The notes under the pieces: model-generated | What the model was told of the DNA's origin: nothing | The model's input: the letters and a program-made list of their open reading frames with translations, nothing else | Database searches by the model: none | Assembly: GCA_028532985.1 (NCBI GenBank) | Contig: JANCIK010000002.1 | Span: forward strand, 1,798,001 to 1,862,000 | Source: Stropharia rugosoannulata | Taxonomy: Eukaryota; Basidiomycota; Agaricomycetes; Agaricales; Strophariaceae | Length of the DNA stretch: 64,000 nucleotides | Direction: 5' to 3' | Translations under genes and position numbers: made by a program | Shown here: piece after piece, positions 1 to 10,344 of the stretch | Position numbering within the stretch: position 1 is the first letter of the stretch | Layout of the letters: each line of letters starts with the position of its first letter

Positions 1-1980
1 ACCAACTTTCAGTCGTCGGGCCGACAGGCTCTTGCTTTGCTAAGATTTTTCCATTCAAATCAGGGTTCATCTCTGCGACAGCAGCAGCAGCAACCTCTGC
101 CTTGAAGTGACCCAAGTCTTTGGCACGGAAAAGGAATTGGCGGTTCAGATTGCTCTTCTCAATAGTATCCAAATCCGTAACATGGATTGTACCAGAAGGA
201 CCTGAACCAACGCCCATCAAACTCCAATTCTTAAGCATCTCGCAACCTATTGCTCCAGACCCGACGAGGAATTGACGATGGTTCGCAATTTTTTCTTGGA
301 ATTGCTTTCCGAAAACAGCTATTTGTCCGTCGTATCTAGAGCCTACAGGCTGGGCATCTGCTTCAGAGGGAACACTGTTTGGTAATGACTCTAAAGAGTC
401 GAAGTACATATGCTGGAACATGGGATGGAATTTGGCAGAACATGCCTTAAGAACTTCTTGAGCAACAAAGCCACCCAACACGGCGTTCATTGGCGATAAA
501 TCACCCGTAGCTTGGAACGCCATCTCCTTTAAAACCTTCTCATCCGCGTCTGAGTCTAGCTTCTGCGCCAGAGCAACAACTTCAGCCGCGTCCTCTTCAT
601 TTCGTGGCCGTGGGGAGCGATTGTGAACAGATTCAAATTCAGAAATGGCCTGAAATCCGACCTGTAGAATAGAAGGCCGATCGAACTTCGCAAAGTCAGT
701 GACGAAATATTCTGGAGCCTCTAATGACTCTCTCAGTGATTTCTGACAGAATTTACCGTCAAAAACAGTTTTAACGGGAAAAAGAAGAAAAATTCCTCAC
801 GAAATCCAGAATCTTCGGCATCTTAACCTGAGAGAAAATTCCCCCGGCTTTATAATCACTCAACCCCGAAGTATCCCCAATGCTGAAGGTGTAAGGCCCT
901 TTGACCGTGACCTTACGGGGTTCACATCCGTTTAATTCAGTCATTCCTTGAACTTCGGAGAAAGTAACGAAATCTCCGTCCTCCAGGCCATGGCGGGTTT
1001 CGTCAAGGCAAGTAACGAGGCCTTCTTGATCCTGCGCATACATGAGATTTAAAAATCGCACAATTGATGAAACGCAAACCTTGTTGACAGACACAATCAT
1101 TCCCGACAATGGCTGTTCACCTGTAGGATCAACGCAGGTGAATTTAGGACCGAAGTCATTAAATGCAGACCTATTGTTGGATTAATAATACACAGCATGA
1201 AAGAATGGTAGAAGGCGCACCCAAAGAGTCCTCTTGTTTCTGTTGAAATGAAATGAACGCCATTTACGTGCGTCCAGTCGTTAATTTCTAGTTGCTTCTT
1301 GTACGGAACGCCACAGAGAACTACAACCTGTACCATCTCACATAAGCAAACCCGCAACAAATTAACAGTGTACGTACATGGAAACCCCTGATAAGATCAA
1401 CGGTGATTTCATCACCTGGGTTCCCTCCAAGATCGCGAACGGGCACATAAGTGTTAAGTTCAGCGAGACGCGGAAGAGTGGAAGCAGCGCGAGGCTTTCC
1501 AACATCTTCTGCGCGTAAAAAAAACTGAAAAGGAGGATTAAGAACATGGGCTATGCTCGTTCTGTTATTGCGTACTTGTGAACTTAAATCCTGAACAGTT
1601 ACGGGGGTGGGGTCGTAGATAGTAACGGACTTGACTCCAGCAAGCACAACGTTCTTGGCTAATTTGCTTTTTAGTTCATCTGTTGCACTCAAACGTCATC
1701 CGACCTCACCGATCTCTACGCCCAACCCGCGCAAACCGACAATCAGAACATTAGAGGCGGCCATCTTCTTCATGGCTATTGAAGTAAATAATTGAGCTTC
1801 TAGATCAATAGGGTGAGTAGTCACCTTCGTGCCCTAGCACATATCTGTAAGCAGGACACGTATTAGCAAGGCATGGATTACCTGAGTTGCTTGAACTTAC
1901 AATTGACGCGAATATAACCCTTCATCGATGGCGGTTTCGTCGATATCCATTTTATTCGCCAAACTTGAGGATTCAGCCAT
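1..1980 (-). CDS. UBA1: Ubiquitin-activating enzyme E1 (UBA1), N-terminal part, cut by window edge
   Basis: E1 adenylates ubiquitin with ATP and passes it to E2 enzymes through a catalytic cysteine. The start at 1980 opens a protein with MDIDE then GLYSRQLYVLGHEAMKKM, the standard E1 opening. Next come the first Rossmann motif ([20 protein letters not shown]), the block [15 protein letters not shown], the FCCH-type segment, and the second adenylation domain with [17 protein letters not shown] and the NLNRQFLFR motif near the left edge. The catalytic-Cys half and ubiquitin-fold domain lie outside the window. Several 45-60 bp introns interrupt it. For example, joining across gtgagg...aattag at about 1671-1721 restores the EIAKNVV motif in frame. 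Identity is strong from motif order; completeness of the 3' part cannot be judged. Confidence 0.95.
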
Positions 1981-2576
1981 GATTCTTGATGACTGTGTGT
2001 AAGCGGAGAGGATGTAGAGTTAGTTTCTGTAGGATCAGGTTGTCACAGTGTCAGCAACACAAGAGAGGCGCTTCACTAAAGGGGACGCGATATCATTAAG
2101 GTGTAAGAGTCACCTGATTAATTGATTATTGATAAGCGATTATCGTTGTCCAAGTTCTGCTGAACAAGTCCTGGCAGAAGATCGGACCTGCAATCCATTT
2201 AAACCTTGCTTGGTGCCTGAGCTGACTGAAATATATTTCAACAATATCAGATTTATGTATGCTATTTACTTTACCAGTTATACTCAAAAACACTCATGGC
2301 TAATGTGACATAGTTCCTCATGTAAGGTCCAACTTAAAGTGTGTTTTTAAGGATGTCATCTATGTCATCTACATAATATGACTCGACTGACGTTCCGAGC
2401 CGTTCTGTAGGCTGTCTGTAGGTTGCAAATTTCTCCCAACTAAGCCAATAGCTATACATGCGTCTTGGCGATTGATTGAAAATGAAAATAAAGATGTGTA
2501 AGTACAAAACGTCTGGTCACCAATTTCAACTGTTAATTGACAAACCGAAAAGGGAGAAAATGTGAGAGAGAGCTCC
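1981..2576. other. Intergenic, UBA1 promoter side
   Basis: No gene seen. It lies between the 3' end of Cactin and the start of UBA1, both on the minus strand, so it should hold the UBA1 promoter. It contains a perfect 14 bp palindrome TGAAATATATTTCA at 2227-2240. Short reading frames here have no recognisable content. Confidence 0.6.
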
Positions 2577-5004
2577 TTATTTCCGATAGAACTGCAGTCT
2601 GGGTGAGCAAGACGAAGCATTTGAGAATAAGAGTGAACATACGTTCCGGCGGAAATTGAACCATAGGGATAGACAACCTCTATCGAAGCTACTTCTGAAT
2701 CCACTGTGGAAAGATGAATTGAAGTCCATGCTTTTAGTGTGAATGCCTACCGTTTGTGAGAAAACTCCCATTCACGATTAACAATTCGGAAAGCGATATC
2801 TTCGTATGGTGGGCCTGCACTAAAGTGCAACAGGACCGTTTCGTCATTCCCAGGTTCTTTAACGATTTTATACGTGGGCGCCTTCGTTTTGTCAATAAGA
2901 TCAGGATAGAAGATGTTGAACTGGAATAAGGCGATCCGTTATAAATAGACGCAGAGCATCAGTGAATTAACGTACCTTGTATCCCTGGACAACTTTTGGT
3001 GGGGGGTTATCGGTACTGGTCGGCTGTTAGCATCAGCTAAACGGACAGAATGAGGGAACACATACTCGTAATGTGTTTGATTATACTTGTTCCATTCATA
3101 TCCGGTGTGTACACGATTGAAATACCTTGGTTTACGTGGACGATATTTATCTTCCCAATTGTACGACGTTGGATTGGTTATATTCTCTTCTAGGTTGAAT
3201 AGCTCCTCTTCCTCGTCGAGATCTTTTTCAGCTTCGGCCCTATATAACGCCTCTGACGCAAGATCTGCTCCACTAGCAGCTTCCTGTTCAGGAACCTCCA
3301 ATGGAGTAGGTTGAGCAGCCTTAGGAACAAAGCGAGAAGCAGCAACAGTTCTGCGTTTTTCAAACTGATATAAATGTTAGAAAGCAGGATACAGTTGACG
3401 GGTCAATACGCACCAGGTTTCTGCGATCGTCACTTTCGAGTACAATGTCGATGTCACGCTCGTCGGGGGAAAGTTTAGTTATATCAATCAAAGAAGGACT
3501 CATAGAACGATCGTATGGCTCCATTTCCTCAGCAAGGACAACTTCTTCTGCAGCCTCCATTTCCACATTGATGTCTGCGGCAGCTCTCCGGGATGCATTT
3601 CGCGCAACACCCGCTAGCAATTCTTCCTGCGCCTGGAGGGCTTCATCGCGCTGACGTTTCCTGAGTTGTTCTAACCGATTACGGACCACGACCTCATGGA
3701 GGCTTTTTAGTTTAGCCTTTGCTTTCCACACCAGCAGCTTTTTAAGTAAGCCCTCCCAGTAATCTGTGTCTACAGGCTCTCCGCTGCTGAGTTTGTCTTG
3801 TATCTTCCGCTGAAGAGCACTGAGGTCGTCATACGTCTTGCCCAGAAGAAGTGATGCTATATCAGACTCCACTGCGGCAGTTGCGGCAACGCCCATGCGC
3901 CTGTTGGATTCAAGTTGGTCTAATCGATCTTTGCAGACAACCATCATGTTCTGCGGTCGAGTAAACATACAAATCAGATAAAAGAAAAACAATACTTGGA
4001 ACTTACTGTCCAGAAGTCTAAATTGACGTCTGATGTTTCCAGAGTAAGGTAGTGTTCAATATCATCATGCAGTTCATGTGTTTGGTCTGGTGAAAGGCTC
4101 TAATATATATATGTGTTAGTACTTTGATGAATCCTTCTCTCGAAGATGGAAGACTTACACTAAATATGTTGTATGGCTCATCCAAATCAATTTCCAGACC
4201 AGCATCTTCTTCTTCATTATTATCTTCATCGTCTACTGGAGGATTTACATATTTCAAGTTGAGCGCCAGGAAATCAATGGCTTTAGCGCGTTTCTCTTTG
4301 ATACGAATAGCGGCTCGTCTCCTCTCCTGTTCGAGCTGGAAGTCGCCATCTTTCGATAACCACTCCGACATTTGGGCCGACTCTTGTAGACGCGACATCC
4401 TCATTTCTTCTTCTTCACGCAGTCTTGCTTCGACTTCTCGTTCAGCTCTGCGGCGGTTCAGTCGCTCCAGCTCCTCTTTGGCTTCCTGTCGACGTAGAGC
4501 ATCTCTACGCTGTGCTTCTGCCAAGGAAAGACCTTTTTTACGCTCCATCTCGTTCTTCTTGGCCCAATTAAACTGCTGGCCAAGGTTGATGTCATGGAAA
4601 GGATTGTCAGTTGCACTGTATACGCTGAGTTCGGCAACTCGACGAGCTTCCTCCTCTTCTTGTAGGCGTTTCTTTTCAGCCTTTCTCGCACGCCGTTCCT
4701 CTGATTTCTCCCTCTTTCGCCTAATGAAACCGTTTGTTATTGTAACAAATAAGATGTAAGATGAAAGTACCTACTTCTTCTCTTTCCTATCTCCATCTCT
4801 GCTCCTGCTTCGTTCTCGTTTGCGACGATAAGTATCAGAGTCTTTCTCCGCGCTTCGACTGCGACTTCTTCTTGATTTATGCCGTTCCTCTTTTCTTCTT
4901 TTGCTGCTACTTTCATGACGAGAGGCACGCGGGTCATATTCTTTGGTGCGTTCGTCGCTTTCATAATGCCTGCGAGGTGATGGTGTGCGTGTATGTCTTC
5001 CCAT
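2577..5004 (-). CDS. CACTIN: Cactin homologue, spliceosome-associated protein
   Basis: Cactin proteins bind the spliceosome and are needed for correct intron removal. The N-terminus is Arg/Ser/Lys-rich (about 80 residues, RS-like). A charged helical middle region follows, containing NPFHDINLGQQFNW and LDLNFWT-type blocks typical of the Cactin mid domain. The C-terminal Cactus-binding domain shows DKYRPRKPRYFNRVHTGYEW, NKYNQTHY and WFNFRRNFYRK just before the stop. Two joins support the model: removing gtatgtg...cgaccag gives HYDTDNPPPKVVQGYK, and removing the last intron replaces a run-on reading frame with the ending RNFYRK. The divergent neighbour is ClpX, 374 bp away. Length is about 680 residues, normal for the family. 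Confidence 0.93.
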
Positions 5005-5378
5005 AGCGTATTCAGACTACTGAGAGAAATGAGGTAGAAAGTATAAACAAGTCGAGTGAATGCAGTAGACGGTTATGGAAGTAAGTAAAGGTTGGTCGCA
5101 GACGGTTTCGGTGAGTATACATATTAACAGATGAGGCTCCTGTCATCTATGTATTTATTTGTTAGTATTAGCAAATAGCTGACTGCCAAATCAGGTATGT
5201 ATATTTGGTCATCGAGCTTGAAGGTTCCGACGCTCAGTACTCAGTGACGATCGGGATTCGGGACAACGAGGCTTCGAGCCGGACTTGACCTCGACCTAAC
5301 TGACACCCTTCCCTTTAACCCGGAGCAGGTCCATTTTCAACATACCTGGCGATTTTCTTGAATATTTCGTATTTCAAC
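5005..5378. other. Divergent promoter region between Cactin and ClpX
   Basis: No gene seen. The region separates two divergent starts and must carry both promoters. A GC-richer stretch (about 5210-5330) lies on the ClpX side. No tRNA-like or repeated element was recognised. Confidence 0.55.
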
Positions 5379-7791
5379 ATGTTCTGGGTGTCTAAGGTTA
5401 GAGGTAGAGTCGTAAACAAGACATCGTATAATGGGGGTCTGCGTGGAGTCACACACGCCGGTACTACAATCAGAACAATCCGCACTCAACCACGGAACTA
5501 TAGTCAGGATTACGATGAAAAGAGAGAACAAGCTTACAACCCGCTCAGAGCGAATATCGCAACTCCTCGTGAGGTCTGTACATCCAGGTGCTGTGCCTTG
5601 GCTGGTCAGCCCCTGACATGGACATATCTGCTGTAGCTCGTTGAATACCTCAACCAATTTGTTGTAGGTCAAGAACAGGCCAAGAAGGTTCTTTCTGTTG
5701 CGTAAGCTGTGAAGTAGTATTTCACGCTCAAACTTACTTATTTTTTTTTAACACCGGGTCAGGGTTTTCAACCATTATAATCGTGTTCGTGCTAATCTAG
5801 CACCTATTGGGTACAATGATGTGCAGGCTTTTAATGATGAAGATTTCGATGATGCAAATTTTGGTATGTGTAAAGAATGAAGATTAAACATGCCTCAAAT
5901 GAAGAGTTTTGAGTAGACTCTCCCTCAGTGGCTCCTGCTCGGTTGCGACCTTTAAGAAAGAATGCTTCATCCATGTCGCTTCGTGTACGGGAGAGACAAC
6001 CAGTATTTGAAAAGAGCAATGTTCTTGTGTTGTGCGTTATATCTCAATATTTTAGCTATATTCTACTTATTTGTTCATATGCTTCATCTAGAGGTCCGAC
6101 AGGATCAGGTAAAGCTGGATGACTTCCAGTTTGAAAATGGCAGAAACTTATTTATAAAAAGGAAAAACTCTCCTGGCGCGTACGCTTGCTAAAGTGCTGG
6201 ATGTCCCATTTTCCATCAGTGACGCTACGTCGTTTACTCAGGTGAGCAGAGTACTACGACGAGCATTTAATATAACCAGTATTCAACATCTTACAGGCCG
6301 GATGTACGTACATACTACCTTGTGTTCTCCCTACTCAACCTGATTTATGATGACACAAGACGTTGGCGAGGACGTTGATATGGCTATTCAAAGACTAGTG
6401 AGTTACAGTCGCAGACTGAAGACACTCTGATAACCCATCCTTGAAGGTCCAAGCGGCTGATTGGGATCCCGTTCGAGCAAGGTAAGGCTGACAATCAATG
6501 TTTTATTCATTTTTATACACCACTCCACTAGTACTGGTATTGTTTATATTGATGAAATCGACAAGATCGCCCGACGTTCCAGCTCTGGGTCAGAAGGCTC
6601 AAGAGACGTTGGAGGTGAGGGTGTTCAACAAGCACTCTTAAGGATGTTAGAAGGTTCTGTCATCACTGTTCAAGCCAAAGGAGGGGGCGTGGAAACTCCT
6701 CCAATATTGTCTGGAGATTCCACTACCAGAGGGGGACAACGTGCCCCACATATAGCCACGCGTATGTTTTTGAGGCAATTCTGGAGAAGTTACTGAAGTG
6801 GGTTTATAAAGCCAAACCTGACGTATATCACATCGACACCGCGAATGTTCTGTTTATTTTAAGCGGGGCTTTTGTGGGATTGGATAAAGTGATCCAGCAA
6901 AGAATTGCGAAGGGAGTGTGTATTTCTTCCCGTGCACGAATAGGAAGAGGTAGTTATGGCTGATTAACATATTTGCTCAGTCTATAGGATTTACGGCAAA
7001 GTTGGCCTCGGATTCAACACCGTTGCCCTTTTTCACGTCAAATCGTAAGGGTGCTCAAAATCCCCTTGACCTCGTGGAAACCTCTGGTGAAGTTCCACAA
7101 TTCACTTCGACACGTATTTCACTAACGGGCCTGCAGATCTAGTTAAATACGGGTGCCCGACTTGTTTGCATGCAATTAGCTTGAATTATATGCTGAATAA
7201 TTATTTCTTAGCTTTATTCCCGAATTTGTTGGCAGACTTCCTTCCATAACATCACTGGCTCCTTTGACAATTCCTGATTTACGTCGAATATTGACGGATG
7301 TGAAGGGTTCGCTCGTTTCGCAATACACAGCTCTCTTCGCATACTCCGGAATCGAAATCAGATTTACCAATGCCGCAATCGACGAGATTTGTACGAAGGC
7401 TTTTGAACGCGGGGGAGGTGCTCGTGGTTTGCGAGGCATAATGGTGATTGTTGCGACTTCCTCCTTTTTTCGGAAATGCTAACGTTGCATCGATGCAGGA
7501 GCGTTTGCTGCTGGAACCTATGTATGAAGCTCCGTAGGTAACTTTTATTTTATTTTCCAGTGCACATCTAATACACAGACTTGTAAAAAGGGGTTCAGTG
7601 AGTTGTGGTAAGAGTAATAAAACAGTCGTTTGACTGACATATCTTGTTGTCAGACCATTCAACATGTCCTTATCACAGTTGATACGGTGAAGGGAATAAC
7701 ACCAGCTGGATACTGGAAACGAGGCGAAGGTGTCTTGTTCTGGGAAGCTTGGGCCAAGGAGGAACGAACACACGGTCAAATCAAGGGATAG
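5379..7791 (+). CDS. CLPX: Mitochondrial ATP-dependent unfoldase ClpX (Mcx1-like)
   Basis: This AAA+ unfoldase acts in the mitochondrial matrix, alone or with ClpP. The start at 5379 gives an Arg-rich, acid-poor leader ([14 protein letters not shown]...), a plausible presequence. Motifs appear in order: [21 protein letters not shown], Walker A GPTGSGKT (assembled across two introns near 6095-6170), ATSFTQAGYVGEDVD, Walker [13 protein letters not shown], sensor block [14 protein letters not shown], pore/C-terminal region IPEFVGRLP and [12 protein letters not shown] dozen or so introns fragment the gene heavily. The apparent stop near 6795 disappears if gtatgttt...ataaag (6761-6812) is removed, giving [16 protein letters not shown]. 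No N-terminal C4 zinc-binding domain is visible, as in yeast Mcx1. Whether ClpP exists in this genome is unknown. Confidence 0.9.
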
Positions 7792-8079
7792 GTCCATATA
7801 TGGGGTTTTAATGTGTAAATTGCGTTATTTGAAGGTGCATCTTAATGTAAATGGGAGTTATGATATCGCATGTCCTGTAATGTGTACCTGGCAAACTGTA
7901 GTTTCTATTGGCGTACAGGGAACGGTTTGACAATCGTTACATAAAATTTACAGCTCTCCATATTGTATCAGAGTGTAACATTGAAGCGGAAAGATGAATC
8001 GTCGGCGTGGAGTTGGTATAACACAAAAGGGTCTGAAGACCATTTGGCCCGTACGAGTGCGAGCGAATGGTCAAGGTAA

Positions 8080-8957
8080 CTAATCCTTCTTCTCTTCCTC
8101 GGCCGTCTCCTTTTCTTCCTCCTTATCGCTATCTTTCTTTTCTTCATCTTCCTTCTTTTCCTCCTTGTCCGCCGCAGGAGGCGCAGGCTTCTCGGCCTTA
8201 CTATCACCAGTCAAGGCAAGGTTGGTCTTCTGACCATCCTCGAAGGCAGCTTTGAAAAGACCAGCATCTGTGCAAAAAGGTTTAAGGTTTGACAAATAGG
8301 CAGATATGCACCTAACTCACTTTCGGGGTTGGCAAACCGAATAGCAAGAGTTTCTGGTGTCGGAGGGTTTTCAGAGTAGTCTGCGGCGACTTTCCAGACC
8401 CAACTCCTGTCAGATCCTACATTTGGTTGTAATTTCATATCTCCGGTAACTGTGAATATTGTATTAAACAGTCTGAATATGAATACACAGCGCGGCCACT
8501 CACTAATATGGTTTGCGCAGACCTTCAAGGTCTTGTCGCGCCTCATTACTAGCCTAACCTTCTTGGACTCCTTGTGTGCAAGAAGACGAACATCCCCAGT
8601 GCCTCTTTCTTTCCATTCGCTCGATTCACCATCGAATCGGAAAAGCTTAGCACGCCTGTAGATGAAGAAGCAACATAACTATTAGCGAATGATGTGAAGC
8701 GATCAAGTCGATTACGCCGACGCACATCTTGAAAAGGACATCTTCGTCCTCTTCGAGGGTTTTCGTGTCGACCTGCTCGGTCAACCTGATTACGGGTTCG
8801 AAATGAACATCGACTTCCTCTTCCTGAACGAGCGGCACAGGGATGATCAGACCGGACGGAGAGAGATAATTGACAACAATCCTTTGAGCACTGAGATCGA
8901 AGGAGGAGTGAAGAGTATACGCACTCTGGGAACTAGGGCAGAGACGTTATCAGACAT
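8080..8957 (-). CDS. YRB1: Ran-binding protein 1 (RanBP1/Yrb1)
   Basis: RanBP1 binds RanGTP and helps RanGAP release exported cargo in the cytoplasm. After a short first exon ([11 protein letters not shown]), splicing at 8822 leads into [14 protein letters not shown], then the PH-like RanBD: the block around [20 protein letters not shown], the signature [17 protein letters not shown], and [12 protein letters not shown]. The C-terminus is a Lys/Glu-rich acidic tail of about 50 residues ([11 protein letters not shown] type), common in fungal Yrb1. Length of about 210 residues matches the family. It is transcribed divergently from EMP24 over a 179 bp gap that contains a perfect inverted repeat, and converges on ClpX at its 3' end. 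Confidence 0.95.
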
Positions 8958-9053
8958 TGTGTACCGACGATGGAGAGTGCGGTGAATAAGTAGATGATGA
9001 AGATCGGAGAGTTGGCAATAGAAAATATTGAAGTCCGTGATAGGATTGGTGTG

Positions 9054-9078
9054 GACCCCGAAACCGGATTTCGGGGTC
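9054..9078. promoter_or_regulatory. Perfect 10 bp inverted repeat in the RanBP1/EMP24 shared promoter
   Basis: GACCCCGAAA, a five-base spacer CCGGA, then TTTCGGGGTC. Outer bases GGTG and CACC add partial symmetry. It sits between two divergent starts 179 bp apart, so it could be a symmetric transcription-factor site or a DNA hairpin. Function is inference only. Confidence 0.5.
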
Positions 9079-9136
9079 TATCACCCGTGCGTGTCGTGTT
9101 CGTCACTTCCAGTGCTCGCTACTACCACCTACCGCC

Positions 9137-10017
9137 ATGTCCCACTTCAATGCCTTTACGTGTTTCTACTTCCTGATATTAGTTCCCTTTCTCACTAATG
9201 CTCACTTAATCGAAATTCCCGCTGGCAAGAAGGAATGCTTTTTTGAAGATCTCCACGTCCATGACAAAGTTCGTTGCGCATGGTTGCCACAATTCTGCAA
9301 CTTAACTTTCATAATCGTGTAGATGACCGTAACATACCAAGTGGGCGAGGGTGGTCACCTAGATATTGATTTTTGGGTGCGTTAGTTTCTCTTACTCATA
9401 ATAGAACATGCTAGTACATGCCTTATCCATTATCCAGCTTTCAGACCCTGCAGGGCGCGTACTAGGAAAACAAATCAAACAGTCGACCGGCCAAATCGCT
9501 ATTACTGCAGAGAAGGACGGAAGACATGAATACTGCTTTTCCAACCAAATGAGTGCAATTGCAGACAAGATGGTCAGGTATGTAGCAGCTATTAGCGCCT
9601 AGTATCCTTCTGTGTTCCGCGTGACTTAAGCTTTTACACAGCTTCAATGTACACGGTGTCATTTATGTTTCCGGGGATGGTAAGTGCCAGTGGCTTTATA
9701 TTTTCATATCTACAATCTGACATTGTTGTAGACGTTGTTGCTCCCATCGAGCGCGAGATCAGAAAGTTGGCTATGGGCTTGGCATCGGTGAAGGATGAGC
9801 AAGAATATATTGTCGTCAGAGAAAGGGCACACAGGAATACAGCCGAGTCCACGAATTCCCGCGTGAAATGGTGGTCTGTCCTACAAACTATTGTCCTGTT
9901 TTCGGTGGTCGCCTGGCAGATATATTACTTAAAGGTAATCTTTCCTTTTCCAAAATTCCGTCTCGTTTACTCAACGCCTTCCCTTAGTCCTTCTTTGAGG
10001 TGAAACGTGTAATCTAG
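9137..10017 (+). CDS. EMP24: p24-family cargo receptor Emp24 (p24-beta)
   Basis: p24 proteins cycle between ER and Golgi in COPII/COPI vesicles and help sort GPI-anchored cargo. The protein opens with a signal peptide (MSHFNAFTCFYFLILV...), followed by a GOLD domain with the paired cysteines (KKECFFEDL and HEYCFSNQ). A coiled-coil stretch (EREIRKLAMGLASVKDEQEY) comes next, then one transmembrane segment near the end (VLQTIVLFSVVAWQIYYL). The short last exon encodes SFFEVKRVI; FF is the COPI/COPII-binding tail, and the FEVKRVI form fits p24-beta (Emp24/TMED2) rather than other p24 groups. Five or so short introns. The start at 9137 is chosen because it begins the signal peptide. Confidence 0.92.
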
Positions 10018-10344
10018 TTTCTATATTATTGATTTCCCGGTTCATATTTCACATGCTTCAATATGACGAGTCTACAGCAAAAAGTCATCCAATGGTCAGG
10101 ACAGTTGATTCTAACCAGATTACATACAAATATCCGAAGGGTATACAAAGACAAGATAGCGTGATACAGGAGATATTCGTAACGGTATGAAAGAATTAGG
10201 CATAAGGTCGTAAACGGGTGCGGAAATATCATGAACGAAATAATTATGATGGTCAACTAGGAAGCAAGGTACGACTACAGATGTCCTCTGTTATATTGCC
10301 ACAGGAGCCAGCATTGCGCAACCCCCAACTGTCTGATTAGGCGC
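10018..10344. other. Convergent 3' region between EMP24 and kinesin
   Basis: No gene seen. Two genes end towards each other here; the sequence is AT-rich 3'-UTR-like DNA with no recognised element. Confidence 0.55.

Noticed and set aside
6740..6815. Frameshift or pseudogene in ClpX because of an in-frame stop near 6795
   Set aside because: A 52 bp GT-AG intron (6761-6812) removes the stop and restores [13 protein letters not shown] in frame.
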